Assembly: GCA_963169105.1 (NCBI GenBank)
Contig: OY720633.1
Span: 157,681,780 to 157,745,779 of the forward strand
Source of the DNA: Ceriagrion tenellum
Taxonomy: Eukaryota > Arthropoda > Insecta > Odonata > Coenagrionidae
Direction: 5' to 3'
DNA: 64,000 nucleotides
Position 1 is the stretch's first letter. Every line of letters begins with the position of its first letter. Both the position numbers and the translations under genes were made by a program. Under the pieces are notes generated by a model. The model was not told the DNA's origin and searched no databases. It saw only the letters and a program-made list of their open reading frames with translations. Below are positions 46,708-57,794 of this stretch, piece by piece.

Positions 46708-48490
46708 AGTAGAACCTGACTGGGACATTCTTCCTTTGCACCTTTTCCTCCTTAGCACTTTGATTTCTCACGGTTCCCATACAATTTGCATACAATACAG
46801 GTAAAATTACTTGGTTATTACATTCTAAATACTAGTGCTTTCCTGGTTAGTTCATTAAATAGCATGCCAAAAAGCAACCCAGATATCCTTATCTAATACA
46901 TTTAAAGTCCTATAATCAACATTAACAACTGTGTTATTTTATTATATATTAACCCTTGGCACTATAATGCTTATCCATATACATTTACCAAATTTCCATG
47001 CTGCAAAACAATAAGCTGCTGATTAGTGGGAGTCATCTTGAGTAGGCAGTCGTTCATACTGCAGGAGTGGCGATTGTAAGGACAGTTCAAATAGAAAGTA
47101 AGCGAGTTGTGAAGCAGATTACAACTGGAGAAAAAATTAAAATAATGGAAGAAGTGGACAGAAATCCATACATAAAGTGACTATAATTGGCATGAAGGTT
47201 GAATATTGCTGCAAACACTTTAAGAACGATTGTCAGTAATCACAAAAAAAATTCTAAGTGGTCATAGTGAAAAAAACAGTAGTGCATTTGTGATGGGAAA
47301 TTTCCAGAATTAGAAGTTCTATTTAAATGGTGCAAACAAGCATGAAGTTCAAATGTGCCGTGGTTCGAAGTCTAACAGTTACATTATCAAAGGCAAGGCA
47401 TTGCATTTGGCTGCAAAAATGGGCATTGAAAATTTCCAAGCCTCTAATGGCTAGATTGATGGTTTCAAAAACAGAGATGGATTATTTTACAGGTGTGTAC
47501 AAGGTGAGGCAGCCAGTGCTAACCTTGATGTCATAGAAATCTTAATGAAAACTAGCTTGCCTAAGTTGCTAGAAGGTTACAGTCCCAATGATTTTTACAA
47601 TGCCAATGAAACAGGTGTATTTTTCAAATTATTACTGGATTGAATGTATGCATTTCAAGGAGAAACATGCTATGGAGGAATTAAATAAGGAGAGGCTTGC
47701 AGCTCTCATGAGCTTCAACAAGAGTGGAACTTAAAGTTGATTGTGAGAGGAAAATCAAATCACCTGAGGAGTTTGAAGAGCATTCCAACCTTTCCCTGTC
47801 GATACACAGTTAACCCAGCAGCAAGATTACAACATCAATTTTTGAAACCTTTCTGGGTGCGTTAGATGCCAAACTGAGCAGCAAATACAGAAGAATTTTA
47901 CTTTTTGTTGAGCACTGTACAGTCCATCCCATCGTTAAAAGTTATCTAGGAAACATTCAGGTAAAATTCTTCCCAGCAATCACAATGAGTAACTTTCAGC
48001 CCCAGGATCAAGACATCATCAGACGTTTCAAGCAAAAATATTGAGGAATGCAAGTACAAAAGACTGAACATCTTACAATTACCCGACAAAAAGATGGACA
48101 TCATGCATATGATGCACTTCATCAAATACGCATGGAATTTCATGAACAATGAAAATGTCACCAGTTGTTTTAGAGCACATGGATTTAGTTGTATGGTGCC
48201 TGATATTACCGTTAAAATGACACAAGAGGCCCAACTAACTACTTTTCCTCTCAAGAAGTTTAGTCAACTTGCTTAAGAGGCAAATTTTGACGGGTACTGG
48301 GAGTGCGATGATGATTTCAATATTATCCAGCCCATGTCGATTGAGGAGATTCACAAACAGGAGTTGGTGCAAATAGATGATACAGAACAAGAAACTGAGT
48401 CTAATTCTGTTCTCACAATTCCAACTCCAGCCTAACCACTTGAGGCCATGGATTTTTGTGATCCAAATGTGTACAGCCTTTCACAGATCT
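46708..48490 (+). mobile_element. Pogo/Tigger-like transposon 2, heavily decayed
   Basis: A CAGT-type end (cagtagaacctgactgggac) lies at 46708. Transposase fragments in all frames follow: TTGEKIKIMEEVDRNPY and LNIAANTLRTIVSN (HTH, 47120-47240), LFKWCKQA, a NANETG-like block (about 47590-47640, where DETG is usual), LLFVEHCTVHP (about 47897-47930), DIMHMMHFIKYAWNF (48097-48141) and CFRAHGF. Many more stops than Tigger 1. The 3' end was not defined. Confidence 0.75.
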
Positions 48491-48594
48491 AAGGAATTCC
48501 ATTTCTGAGGTTTCAATTGGTTAGTATCTAGTTGTAGGTACTCAAGCTTCTGGTCAAAATAGTAATTGGGGGACAGTCACTATCTTTTTAAAAC

Positions 48595-50150
48595 TTAAAC
48601 CACTTGACTGGCGAATGAATTTTACAAAAAGCGCATTCAATTTGGGGAAAAAATTTTTTTTGTATTAAGAAAATTTTTTGTCAAACTAAAGGGAATACAT
48701 TTCTTATCATATTTTGTTTTTATTTTTCAATTTACAAAATTATTTTTTTTAATATCAATATGAATTTTAAAATATTTTTTCCTAAAATTTAGTTTTTGTG
48801 AGTTAATCTTTGAAACATGTAGTCAGGCAGAAAGCTACCTCACAGCCTGGGCAGCAGAATCTTGTTTCCTTCTGCTGCCCAGCTTTGAAGCACACTACAT
48901 ATATTTTTAGGGGAAAAACATCCTTTTGAGAGAGTGGAATCAAGTCTACAGTGCCTCTCAGTCAGCCTAGTAAGGTAAGGGGTGTGGGAATGAGCTTTTT
49001 TCACTACTTGAGGCTGACTGTACTTTGAGATGAAATTTTCTGCCAAAGTGATCATAAATCTTACACATTTCTACAGACAATTGGTTCTTTTTTGTAAGTT
49101 TCACTAAGTATAGTGTCCTTCTTGGAGTAAATTTTATAAATCTACTCAACCTGTTTTGCACTCCTCAAAAAAATAGAATTTGATCCCAAACCAAGTGCAT
49201 TTGGAAGGAATGAGTTGCTTCCACGATAGGTGGCCTTTCCACTGGAGTAGAGACTCATCAGCCACTATTGCTGCTTAAGGAATGTGGGGGGCAGAGAACT
49301 TCTTTCATGAGCGCCAAGACACTTAGGAATTTTAAGTTTTTTGTTGGGGCAGCCTTCACTTAATCTTTCATTGTCCACAAAATTGAGAAATTTCAGCAGC
49401 AGATGAAATCCTCTTCCCGTAAAACGTTTTGAAAGTATGGTGAAGATATGCTTTCCCGTTGGAAAAAACAGCTGTGATAGTCGCTCTTCTATACAATTCC
49501 AATCATAATATAAACTCCAATCAATGTTTTAAAATATCCTCCTTATTCTCCAATTGCATCATTATGCCACTGGTGCATTCGAAATTGAATCAACTATGTA
49601 CAGCTTTGAGTGAGCTCCATGACAGAGGATCCGATGGTGTTCACTCCACTTTCTCTTCCTCTGATTCCTCAATGACTTATGATTCAGGGGAACTTAAGTT
49701 GGCATTCATAAAATTGTTGTCGCTCTCCTCACCGCTATCACTTTCACAGCTTTCTTTCAAAAGTTCACGTATAACATCTGAAGAGGGAGAAGTGTGCCTT
49801 CCTCTTTTACTTCTTTTCCATTACTGATGGAACACTCCAAATCAATTTAAGGTTGTGCTTTTCCCGGGAATGGAAAGATCCAATACAAGTTTGCACCTAT
49901 CTCAACAGTTTCGCAAACTCTCTTATTTCGGTCAACCTACAGAAATCTGGCAATTCACATCAACTGTACACACAAAATTTGCAAGACTTCCTTCCTTGCC
50001 AAACAGATAGAAAGCTTACCCTTTCCCTATGGATGTTGGGGAAGGCTATCTGAAATTAGGCAATTTGATGTGGGACAGCCACATGAGTCTTCCACAACCA
50101 ACTGCAGATGAGCTGTACGGGAAAAATTCCCTCGTCCGGCCACAACCAAT
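48595..50150 (-). mobile_element. piggyBac-like transposon, copy B
   Basis: Same family as copy A but on the opposite strand. The end ccacttgactggcgaa (48609-48624) next to ttaa mirrors copy A's right end. Minus-strand frame 48967-49161 gives LYLVKLTKKNQL and MCKIYDHFGRKFHLKVQ, matching copy A. Further 5', gagctccatgacagaggat (49613-49631) and cagaaatctggcaatt (49940) match copy A's leader. It keeps about 170 bases of leader that copy A has lost. Broken by stops and shifts. Confidence 0.85.
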
Positions 50151-50199
50151 CGAGATCAATGATATAGTCATACCAGAAAGAACGAAAAAAAGATGAATA

Positions 50200-50440
50200 C
50201 AGGTACATGAATTAGAATTAGAAACAAAAGTGATAGGGCTGAGGGTGAATGACAGAAAAACGAAGCATGTGGTTATGTCAGAGAAAACTAAATAGATCTG
50301 GTGGTGGGGGTCAAAAATTTCAAGAAGCATCTAATTTTAGATACTTAGGAAACTTTAACGATGATAAGAAAAAAGGTCAAAAGGTCAAATTTACAAAATT
50401 TTGCTGGCACTCAACAAGACATGCAACATTTTTCTATCCT
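50200..50440 (+). mobile_element. Possible LINE reverse-transcriptase scrap
   Basis: A frame reads LRVNDRKTKHVVMSEKTK (50236-50292) and nearby FRYLGNFNDDKKK (50334-50373), resembling the L-x-V-N-x-x-K-T-K-x-M and F-x-Y-L-G blocks of LINE reverse transcriptases. Short and degenerate. Confidence 0.45.
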
Positions 50441-51021
50441 TAGTCACATTTCATCTGAAATATCATTTACTCCATTTGGCATAGTTCCACATAATGCCGT
50501 CAGTGGCACTGTAATCATTTTTTAATAATACACAGGCCCTGATTGGCTAGCCATAGCCTATCAAAGACAGGGTTAAGGGATGGTTCCCACACAATCTATC
50601 CTAGTGTGGAAATTATCCCTTTGTATGCGAGCATACATCTGCCTAATACCCTGCATTCTTCAGATTCTATCCCTGTCTCATCCCTTTCCTAGAGATATCC
50701 TAGCAGCCCACCAGATGACTTATCCCAAAACTGTACGGATAGGATCTTGTGCCAGCTGGGAAAATATACATTATAACAAAAAATTCAGTGATAAAGGCTA
50801 AAATCATTTGAAATATTATTGCTATTTCATTTTCTCTTTTAGGTAATTAGTTGGTATTCCTAATAATATTAGAAACTATGTTATTTTTTTCTTAAAATGA
50901 GACTAGGTTAGGGAGGGGGTTTGTAATTGTGCACTGGTTATATTCAGTAAAATATTGTAATGGAGACTGAACTGATTCATATTTATTGAGCATATTTCTG
51001 GTGAAAATTATCATTACCTAC
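50441..51021. other. DOCK intron, no recognised feature
   Basis: AT-rich intron with nothing supported. Confidence 0.5.
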
Positions 51022-51145
51022 CAAAAACTCTCTCACCCTCGAGTGAGCAATATTATGCTCAATGAACAATTTCATAGCTGAAGTAGTGTTTACAGGAAGA
51101 ATATTTCCCTCTTCATTTCTTACTACCATATCTAGCCCAAGCATC
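51022..51145 (-). CDS. mbc/DOCK1-like: DOCK exon 4: LDLVVRxExGN block
   Basis: Carries LGLDMVVRNEEGNILP, the most telling DOCK-A block seen (DOCK-B proteins lack the VRxExGNIL pattern). It is followed by a helix ending in VREFL. Acceptor ttgcag at 51146, donor gtaggt below 51022. The first base completes an Arg codon with exon 3; leaves in phase 0. Confidence 0.92.
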
Positions 51146-51549
51146 CTGCAACAAAAAATGAGAGCAATTAAAAAATAATAACGGTTTATATTATTTGAGT
51201 AACAGGAAATTTCATTAGAGCAAATTCATCAACATACAAGACACAAAAATGAGGTTGCATGTCAATCATACCTCCTAAATTCTCAAATCGACATGTTTGA
51301 CTAAATACAAAAATGGCTTATTCATATGAAAAATATGCTGTCCTTATTTTCATGGCTTTCCAAAATAAATCACTACTATTGATAATATAACAATAAGCTA
51401 TAAAATATAAGAAGAATAATGGACAGTAAATTTGGTCACATAATTATGATGGAGATTTGCAAACACGGGAACTAAATCTACAAAATGAACTGGAAGTTGT
51501 ACTTTTTTCCAGCATCCATTTTCAAACTCATCATGAAAAAATAGCTTAC

Positions 51550-51695
51550 CTATTTCCAACATTTATCACAGAGGATAATAGCCATTTCAATTCTGACAGC
51601 TGATGTTTGGTCAATCTTCCAGAGAGAATTTTTTTATGATAAAAAATGAGGTCACGAATTACATCCTTGATTTTCTTTATGTTCTCATCTCTTCT
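51550..51695 (-). CDS. mbc/DOCK1-like: DOCK exon 3: helical linker
   Basis: Encodes the helical segment between SH3 and DHR-1, with IKDVIRDLIFYHKKILSGRL matching the DOCK pattern of a heptad-like helix followed by LSG-L. Acceptor tttttag at 51696, donor gtaagc below 51550. Phase 0 in and phase 2 out after VGN-R. Only 103 bp separates it from exon 2, one of the few short introns here. Confidence 0.92.
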
Positions 51696-51798
51696 CTAAA
51701 AAAAATATTAACCACAGATAGAATCATGGGATACAATACCTATTAATAGCAGTAAAGATTGAAAATAGCTAAATACTAAAAAAATGAAGGAAGTTTAC

Positions 51799-51886
51799 CA
51801 CATAAAGTTGTTTCCAAATTGGACTCCATTCTTTCAATATTGGTACTAGTTCAGTAAAAATCCCAGAGTCAAATTTCATTCCAAAC
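51799..51886 (-). CDS. mbc/DOCK1-like: DOCK exon 2: linker after SH3
   Basis: Short exon ending in LKEWSPIWKQLYV, the conserved DOCK block (L-R-E/D-W-x-x-x-W-x-Q-L-Y-V) just after the SH3 domain. Acceptor ccttag at 51887, donor gtaaac below 51799. It enters in phase 2 and leaves in phase 0, matching both neighbours. No stop codon. Confidence 0.9.
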
Positions 51887-52869
51887 CTAAGGAGGAAAAA
51901 TTGTTTCAAAGATATGAGTTTTTGAATGATTAAAAAATAAATGTTTAAATGTTTATATTTACATTGTAGCAATTAAACATATGATATTTAAGAACACTTT
52001 ATAAATGGAAAAAACATGTTAAGTAGTTCTGGGTTCATCCCATAGGGATTCAGGGATTCAGCCATCCCCATTCAGGGATTCAAGATTCATTCAGGGACCT
52101 CCCCATAGCTTTGTTCTAGCTGGAGCACTCAGTGTAATTACGAATATTTGCATTTTTAATTTTCCATGTGTAATGCATAATCAAGACAAGATTAAGACAA
52201 ATCATAGTGTAATTTCTTTTCATTATAGGTGATGAGATTTTTCTTCAGCAGATATGTCCCATGGTTTGATTGAAATATTTCAAAAATTATTATTTTTAAG
52301 AGATTGCTCAATATTTTTTACTTAATTTTGGATTACCTTAGGAACTTAACGCAATATAGTGCAACAATAGATGCAAAAGCAATGCAAATGTTGAATAACT
52401 ATGTCTATCGGAATGGAATGGCCATTATAATGAAAATTTCAAAAAGATTTTTCTATCTTAAATGGAAGGACACCCTCTCAAAATTTTTACATTATAAACA
52501 CAATAAATCAAGGTGTATCAAGTAAAAAAATAGAGCTCGAAAAAATGTGAAGCATATAAAATTAAAACTATAGAAAGATTATTATTTAAATGTCCAAACA
52601 AATAATAGATAAAATTGCCATTTTTAATTCAAATTTAGTTTAATCCAAAATTTTAGTTTAAAAACCAGCCATTAAATGTCTTTTTACGTTGATTCTTCCC
52701 TGAGATATGTGATTCTGAAAATCTAATGGCAGTGAACATTGCCATTTTGAAAATCAGTTGTTAATCAGCTGTTTTTTCAATGTTCGCAACATGCTTGAAA
52801 TAGTATTCATTATTCCACTAGGCAAATGTTTCCTCAAATTTTCATCAAAATCTGAGAGGTCAAGGGTCA
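51887..52869. other. DOCK intron, no recognised gene
   Basis: AT-rich. A short irregular repeat of attcaggga units lies at about 52048-52100; nothing else recognised. Confidence 0.5.
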
Positions 52870-54302
52870 ACTTTGGTCCTATGTGGCGTGGAATGGCCCA
52901 GATATATATTGGTGGTCACCAATGGATTCCCGAGGTGGACCGAGGCGAATGCCATGTGCAACCATAAGGCAGGGACAGTGGCTGATTGAGTCCAGGGCTT
53001 TGAGTGTAGGTGGTGAGCGCCTTGCGAGATCCATACGAACCAGGGGCAACAATTTGTGTCTTCCAGATGAAGCACAAATTGATGGGTGTGGTAAAGAAAA
53101 GGACATCGCCCTACCATCCACAGTCCAATGGCTAGGTTGAGTAGTTCAACAGGATGTTATTAGGAATGTTGAGCCAGTGGGCGGAGAATGAGGAAGAATG
53201 AGATCAGCATTTGGATTTTGTCATGCTGGCCTATCGTTTGGCCAAAAACATCGAACTGGATTTACACCGTATTTCCGGATGTTTGTGAGGGAGGTATGCC
53301 TGCCTATCAAGTAGGAGAGGGAGGTCCCTCATTTGCAGGTGGGTCCCAGTATGTGAGATGCTTCGCTTATGAGAAACCCTCGAAAAAGCTCACACTCTCA
53401 CTAGGGAAAGGCTCACCTCAGACAAAAAAGAGCATTTCGATTGCCAGTGTCATGGAACCCCCATTTGAGAAAAGGCTTCACGTGCCCGCCACTAAGGGCA
53501 AATGCTGGAAATTTCATCGCCCTTGGGATGGCCCCCTCCAAGTATTGAGGTGACTGTCCAAAGTCACACAGTGACAAAGATCAGCAACCCTTGACGTCGC
53601 CTGGTGGTACATTTCAACTGCCACAAAAGGTGGGAGCAGAGACCGGAAGATGGCAAGGACAATAAAGAAGAGGCGATGAAAGGGGACGGCAAAACAATGG
53701 TTGGGCTGAGAGAAACCCAAGCAAAGGAGGAGAGACCAGGTGTCACCAGTGAAGGTGGTCAGAGGATATTCTCCATCCCTCCACTCCAGGAGTCGACCCA
53801 TCATTCGAGACGTCAACCCATTCTCGTGGACTCATGCATGGTGCAGTATCGCAGAAGAATGAGAGGGAACCAGGTAGGTTCTAGGCCATAATCTAAAGGA
53901 TGGGGAACACCTGAGGGGTTTTTGCTCTTTCTCTATATTTCCATTTCTTTCAGGGAAGTTGAGACAGAGGACCAGAACGGGAGGCCAACGACACTACAGG
54001 TGCCATACACGCCTGGATGGATATTATCATGGGTGCGCAATTCTTTCAAAGGGTGAGGCAGTGTAATGGTTGGATCTGACAGTAATGGCAGGAGCCGAAG
54101 GCAGCTGGTGCCCCGGGAAATCCCTGTTTTAATGGAGGGTATGGGGAGTCCAGAGGCGGTGAACCTCTGCGGGGAAAGCCTTTTTATAAAAGAGCCCAAA
54201 ATTGGAATGCTGAGATCATTCTTTTGGATCTGTTCTTTGTAACTGCTCCAATCCCTGAACTGGATCAAAATGAAAAGTTCAGCAAAAAGAGAAGTTAGTT
54301 AC
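52870..54302 (+). mobile_element. Ty3/gypsy retrotransposon 3: integrase and 3' LTR
   Basis: Integrase core in broken frames: YILVVTNGFPRWTEANAM (about 52905-52958), HTNQGQQFVS (about 53035-53065, where HTDQG is usual, so a catalytic Asp is changed), VVKKRTSPYHPQSNG (53090-53135), FVMLAYR and GFTPYF-like pieces (53216-53282). An acidic C-terminal region follows, then the probable LTR. Everything upstream of the integrase is missing. Confidence 0.75.
54060..54302 (+). repeat. Probable 3' LTR of gypsy 3
   Basis: A purine-rich tract (aaagggtgaggcag) is followed by TGTAATGG at 54060-54062, a TATA-like tttttataaaag near 54180, and an end in ...agttagttaca. Size (about 240 bp) and TG...CA ends fit an LTR, but there is no 5' partner to confirm it. 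Confidence 0.45.
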
Positions 54303-55325
54303 ACCTCTACTTGGCACACACCAATTCACATGCAACTGATCATGAAACAGATGACATCTTGAGCAATATACAGAGAAAAATAAAAGCACAAGTGTGGTTT
54401 CCAAAACTCCTTGCCACAACATAATGAAAAATATTTGATTTCACAAGATACTTGACTAAAGACTTTAGCATAACTTCCAGATCATAATTAAGCTACACAG
54501 ACTAACTAGGGCTGAGTACAAAACATATCATCAAGCAGTCATGAAGTATGATGTGATCAATTAATTACATGTGCAGGACAGTTCATAGCCAACATGGCCA
54601 TGGAATCTCATTTAATTTTCATTCCATAGATAGATTCACCGTGCACCACTTCAAATGATATGTCCAGTTCTTCATAGCTATGGACCATATTCAAGGACTT
54701 GCCTGCTTCCTTGCCTGTTTCCATTTCTTTGTCTTTGAACATGACTAACACCTCCTTGGCTATATCCCAATATATAGTTAACTTATAGCTTTAGCACTGT
54801 ACAGGTGTACCATTTTCAGTTATATCAGTCCCCCACAGATAAGTACGTTGACTTTTTCTGGCTAATCAATGGATAAAATATTACAAGATACACTGGCTGT
54901 AAGGGGTGAAAATGCTACACCTAAAATAAACTTAAAATAATAAAAATACAAAAATCACAAGGAAATTGAGTAAAAAATCATTATAAAACAATTACTTACT
55001 CGAAAGAAGATTACAATACAGAAATAACAAATAAAAAACATAATGGAGTAAGCGCTGATTATATTGGATTCACATTACACCGGAACATGATCAGAAACAA
55101 ATGGAGAACTTTGCACAGATGAAATGTTCAATAACCTTCCAGTAGGTATAAAACAGTATTCACAATAGTCACGGCCGAATGTTTTGGGTACAACTATTGA
55201 ACCCATTCAAAATATGTATTTAAAAACATAAGCTTTCCTGCAGAGCATTTGAAAACGTTGCATATTTTATCCTTGTATGCCTCACACATTAATTGAAGTC
55301 ATAGTCATTGAAGTCAAGAAAATAA
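54303..55325. other. DOCK intron, no recognised feature
   Basis: AT-rich intron with nothing supported. Confidence 0.5.
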
Positions 55326-56210
55326 CAGGGTTACAAGATTCCCAAATTCAAATTCCCTGACTTTTCCCTGACAAAAATCTTCATTTCCCCTGACTTCACT
55401 TTTCACACTCTCCTTTCGATCATCACATAACATTTTTGAATGATTAGAATCAATAAAATACAAAATTCTTTTAGATAATGTTTAAATTCTTTCTAAAACG
55501 TATTTATTTACAATGGACACACAGAAAAAAGTAACTTTTAAATTTAATTAAAGTCAAAATATGGTGCCAAATTTAAATTGACACATCAAACAAAAAGTCT
55601 ACATTCAGGGATGTGGACGTAGAACGTACCTAACCGCAACATCACAGAAATGCTATACACGGCCACATAGTACTCTCAGCCTTTCATCGATAGCGTCGCA
55701 CTCAAATTGGTTTTCTAGGAAAAGTGTGGTTTTCTTAGATCTTATCCTTTAACTTCTTCTCCAATCATTCTTTCATTTTTTTCTCTTCTGTATCTTTTCC
55801 TTGTCTTCTTGGATTGGATTGGATATTTGGGGAGGTGACTGACAGCTAAGGCTCTGCAGGGATTTGAACCCTGGCCGCCCATGTGGTAGGCGAGTACTCT
55901 AGCCAACACACCAACCCGATCCCCCCTTGTTTTCATTCACTCTCCCCCTTCGTGCCTCTTCGTACTCTGCGTGCGCATGTCGCACTCTTGAAATCATTTT
56001 GTCACTAATTTCCACATTAGGAATTCCGCCGGCCAAACTCACAGCATTTGGCACCCGGCTGACCCAGGCCAGCTCAGCCAGTAGACAGCGAGGCGGTTCT
56101 TTTGAATCGTGCGACATGACATACATTTTCTCTGACGCCATGGACGAGATTCCCTGACTTTTCCCAGACCCATTTCAAATTCCCTGATTTCCCTGACCTG
56201 TAACAACCCT
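55326..56210. mobile_element. hAT-like element with inverted ends
   Basis: The left end cagggttacaagattccc (55328) and the reverse complement of the right end (cagggttgttacaggtcagg, ending about 56208) share CAGGGTT...ACA and repeated 'ttccctgactttt' words. This is a hAT-type CAGGG terminus. A minus-strand frame at 55920-56141 (ISDKMISRVRHAHAEYEEAR) may be a transposase scrap, weakly. A SINE is nested within. Flanking duplications were not exact. Confidence 0.5.
55800..55925 (-). mobile_element. tRNA-derived SINE
   Basis: On the minus strand, ggttggtgtgttggctagag resembles a tRNA A box and ggttcaaatcc a B box of RNA polymerase III, spaced as in a tRNA. The tail has tccaatccaatcc repeats, typical of SINE 3' ends. 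The tRNA cloverleaf is not intact, so it is a SINE rather than a tRNA gene. Confidence 0.72.
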
Positions 56211-56523
56211 GAATAACCATTGCAGACATGATTATCGAAGTTCCGTCATATCCCAGGGCTAATAAATACCATTTCCATAGCTGCTGAACAGAGAGAATTA
56301 GGCAAAAAGCATATATCTTAGTGGTTTTAATGAGTGCTGGATCAACTTACCTCAATCCTCACATAACCAATTAATGATGTATAGTGAGGTATACCCATAC
56401 AGGCAGTTTTTTACAGGCATATAGAACTGTCTCTGTCTACCAGCAGTAACCGACAAAAGCCAATAGTAAAAGGAGATTAATATTGAAGACAACAGAGAAG
56501 ACAAACAATTCATCAAATCTTAC

Positions 56524-56722
56524 CCATCCTCAAGTGTGTCACATCCTGGGAGATGAGATATCCTCTTGAGGTGCACATAGGTCTTAGGAAAGATTCCTTT
56601 AATATTCTCATTGGCAGCTGAAAATCCAAAATACCAATCGCCATTTTCTTCCAAGATGTTAACTCTATCTCCAATTTTGAGTCTTATTCTGAAGGGCCCT
56701 TCTTGCAGGAAATTCTGTATAG
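56524..56722 (-). CDS. mbc/DOCK1-like: DOCK exon 1 of those seen: SH3 domain
   Basis: Encodes most of the N-terminal SH3 domain (KIGDRVNILE, GDWYFGF, KGIFPKTYVHLK), which in DOCK-A proteins contacts ELMO and can autoinhibit the GEF domain. The acceptor is ctttag at 56723 and the donor gtaaga lies below 56524. The exon begins with the last two bases of an Ala codon; family alignment expects the previous exon to end in Tyr-Gly-Val-G. It ends in phase 2 after LEDG. An earlier exon carrying the Met is therefore required but was not recognised. Confidence 0.9.
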
Positions 56723-57309
56723 CTAAAGAATGTTAAACATTTAATTTCTTTGAAATGTATTTGAAACATACCAAAACCATACTAACATCCAAGAACAGGA
56801 AGATATTTTCATCTTGAATGAGGCAAGGGGTGTCAGCTGGCAGGGTGGATGACAAGCACGAAAGTATCTTAAGCGTGTTCACAAATACCAGCAGAGCATA
56901 AAATTGACCGAGACATGCAAGAAGTCTCTGAGACCAATGCGCTGGGCTGGGTGTGAGGTAGGGTAATTGTAAACCATTGTCCAAAAATGTTGTTATCTCT
57001 CTCATTCTATTATGGTTACATGATTTTCTGACAATGGTGCATGAATATACAACACTATACCCAATCAAGCCTTTTGTTTTATTAACCTCCATTCTTAAGA
57101 TTGCCACAAGTGTCAGCCACAACGATTCCACTTGGAAAATGCAAAAAATACGCCCATATTACTCATAAATCATTAAATAAACAACAGGGAATAATGGGAA
57201 GGCCTAGATAACATAAAAGTGAACATGAATCTTATCAAAGCTTTGAAAATGTTATGCAATAATACCACTGCAATAATAAATACAGTCAAAAGAACATCGG
57301 AGGAGTTTA
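56723..57309. other. No recognised feature
   Basis: Intronic or upstream sequence of the DOCK gene with nothing supported. Confidence 0.5.
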
Positions 57310-57794
57310 AAATTACTGGGGCTTAAAACAGGGTTGCTGCATTTCCCCCACATTATTCAAGATATACTTGGAAAAAACTCTTACTAAATGGAAAATTAGC
57401 ATAAAAGAATGAGTATCCCTCACAATAGTCCTAGACTTTATATTCCATGTGCTTTGCAGATGATCAGATACTGATAGCCCAGGACCACCATGACTTATCT
57501 TACATGGCAAATTGAAGAATACAAAAATTGGGGCAAGATGGACAGGAAATACAATACTGCCAAGAATACAACTACTTGGGTGTTAATATAACTCCAAATG
57601 GAGCACTGGATGATGCAATTAAAGAAAGAAATTTGCAAGGAAAAAGGGCAATATCTGTTGAATAGCATTGGGACCACAGTATATCCAAAGCTAAAAAAAA
57701 GAGAATATATACTTCAATTCTAAGAAGTATTATCACATATGGGAGTGAGATATGGCAGATGAAGGAGAAAACAAAACAAATGCTAAATGTTATG
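57310..57794 (+). mobile_element. LINE reverse-transcriptase fragment a
   Basis: Frames read LKQGCCISPTLFKIYLEKTL (57323-57380), a FADDQILIAQDHHDL-like block (about 57452-57495), YNYLGVNITPNGALDDAIKE (57570-57629) and YTSILRSIITYGSEIWQMKE (57711-57768). An RTE/APE-type LINE with shifts and stops; runs straight into fragment b. Confidence 0.75.

Larger units (their letters stand above)
8469..56722 (-). other. mbc/DOCK1-like: DOCK-A family RhoGEF gene (N-terminal half, 14 exons)
   Basis: Host gene on the minus strand. Fourteen exons totalling about 2.2 kb (about 741 codons) join with matching phases at all 13 junctions. They follow the known order of DOCK1/myoblast city: SH3, helical linker, DHR-1 (C2) and start of the armadillo-like repeats. 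DOCK proteins bind ELMO and activate Rac through a C-terminal DHR-2 domain, which lies off the left edge. Favouring DOCK-A: VRNEEGNIL in exon 4, GFPEVIMP and VRN in exon 8, KVDGGE in exon 12. Some DOCK-B-like residues (NENIKGIFP, WKQLYV) leave the subfamily call short of certain. The start codon exon was not found. Introns of up to 9 kb are filled with transposons. Confidence 0.9.

Noticed and set aside
55860..55925. Possible functional tRNA gene on the minus strand
   Set aside because: A and B boxes are present, but acceptor and anticodon stems do not form a proper cloverleaf and the 3' side runs into a repeat tail, so a SINE fits better.
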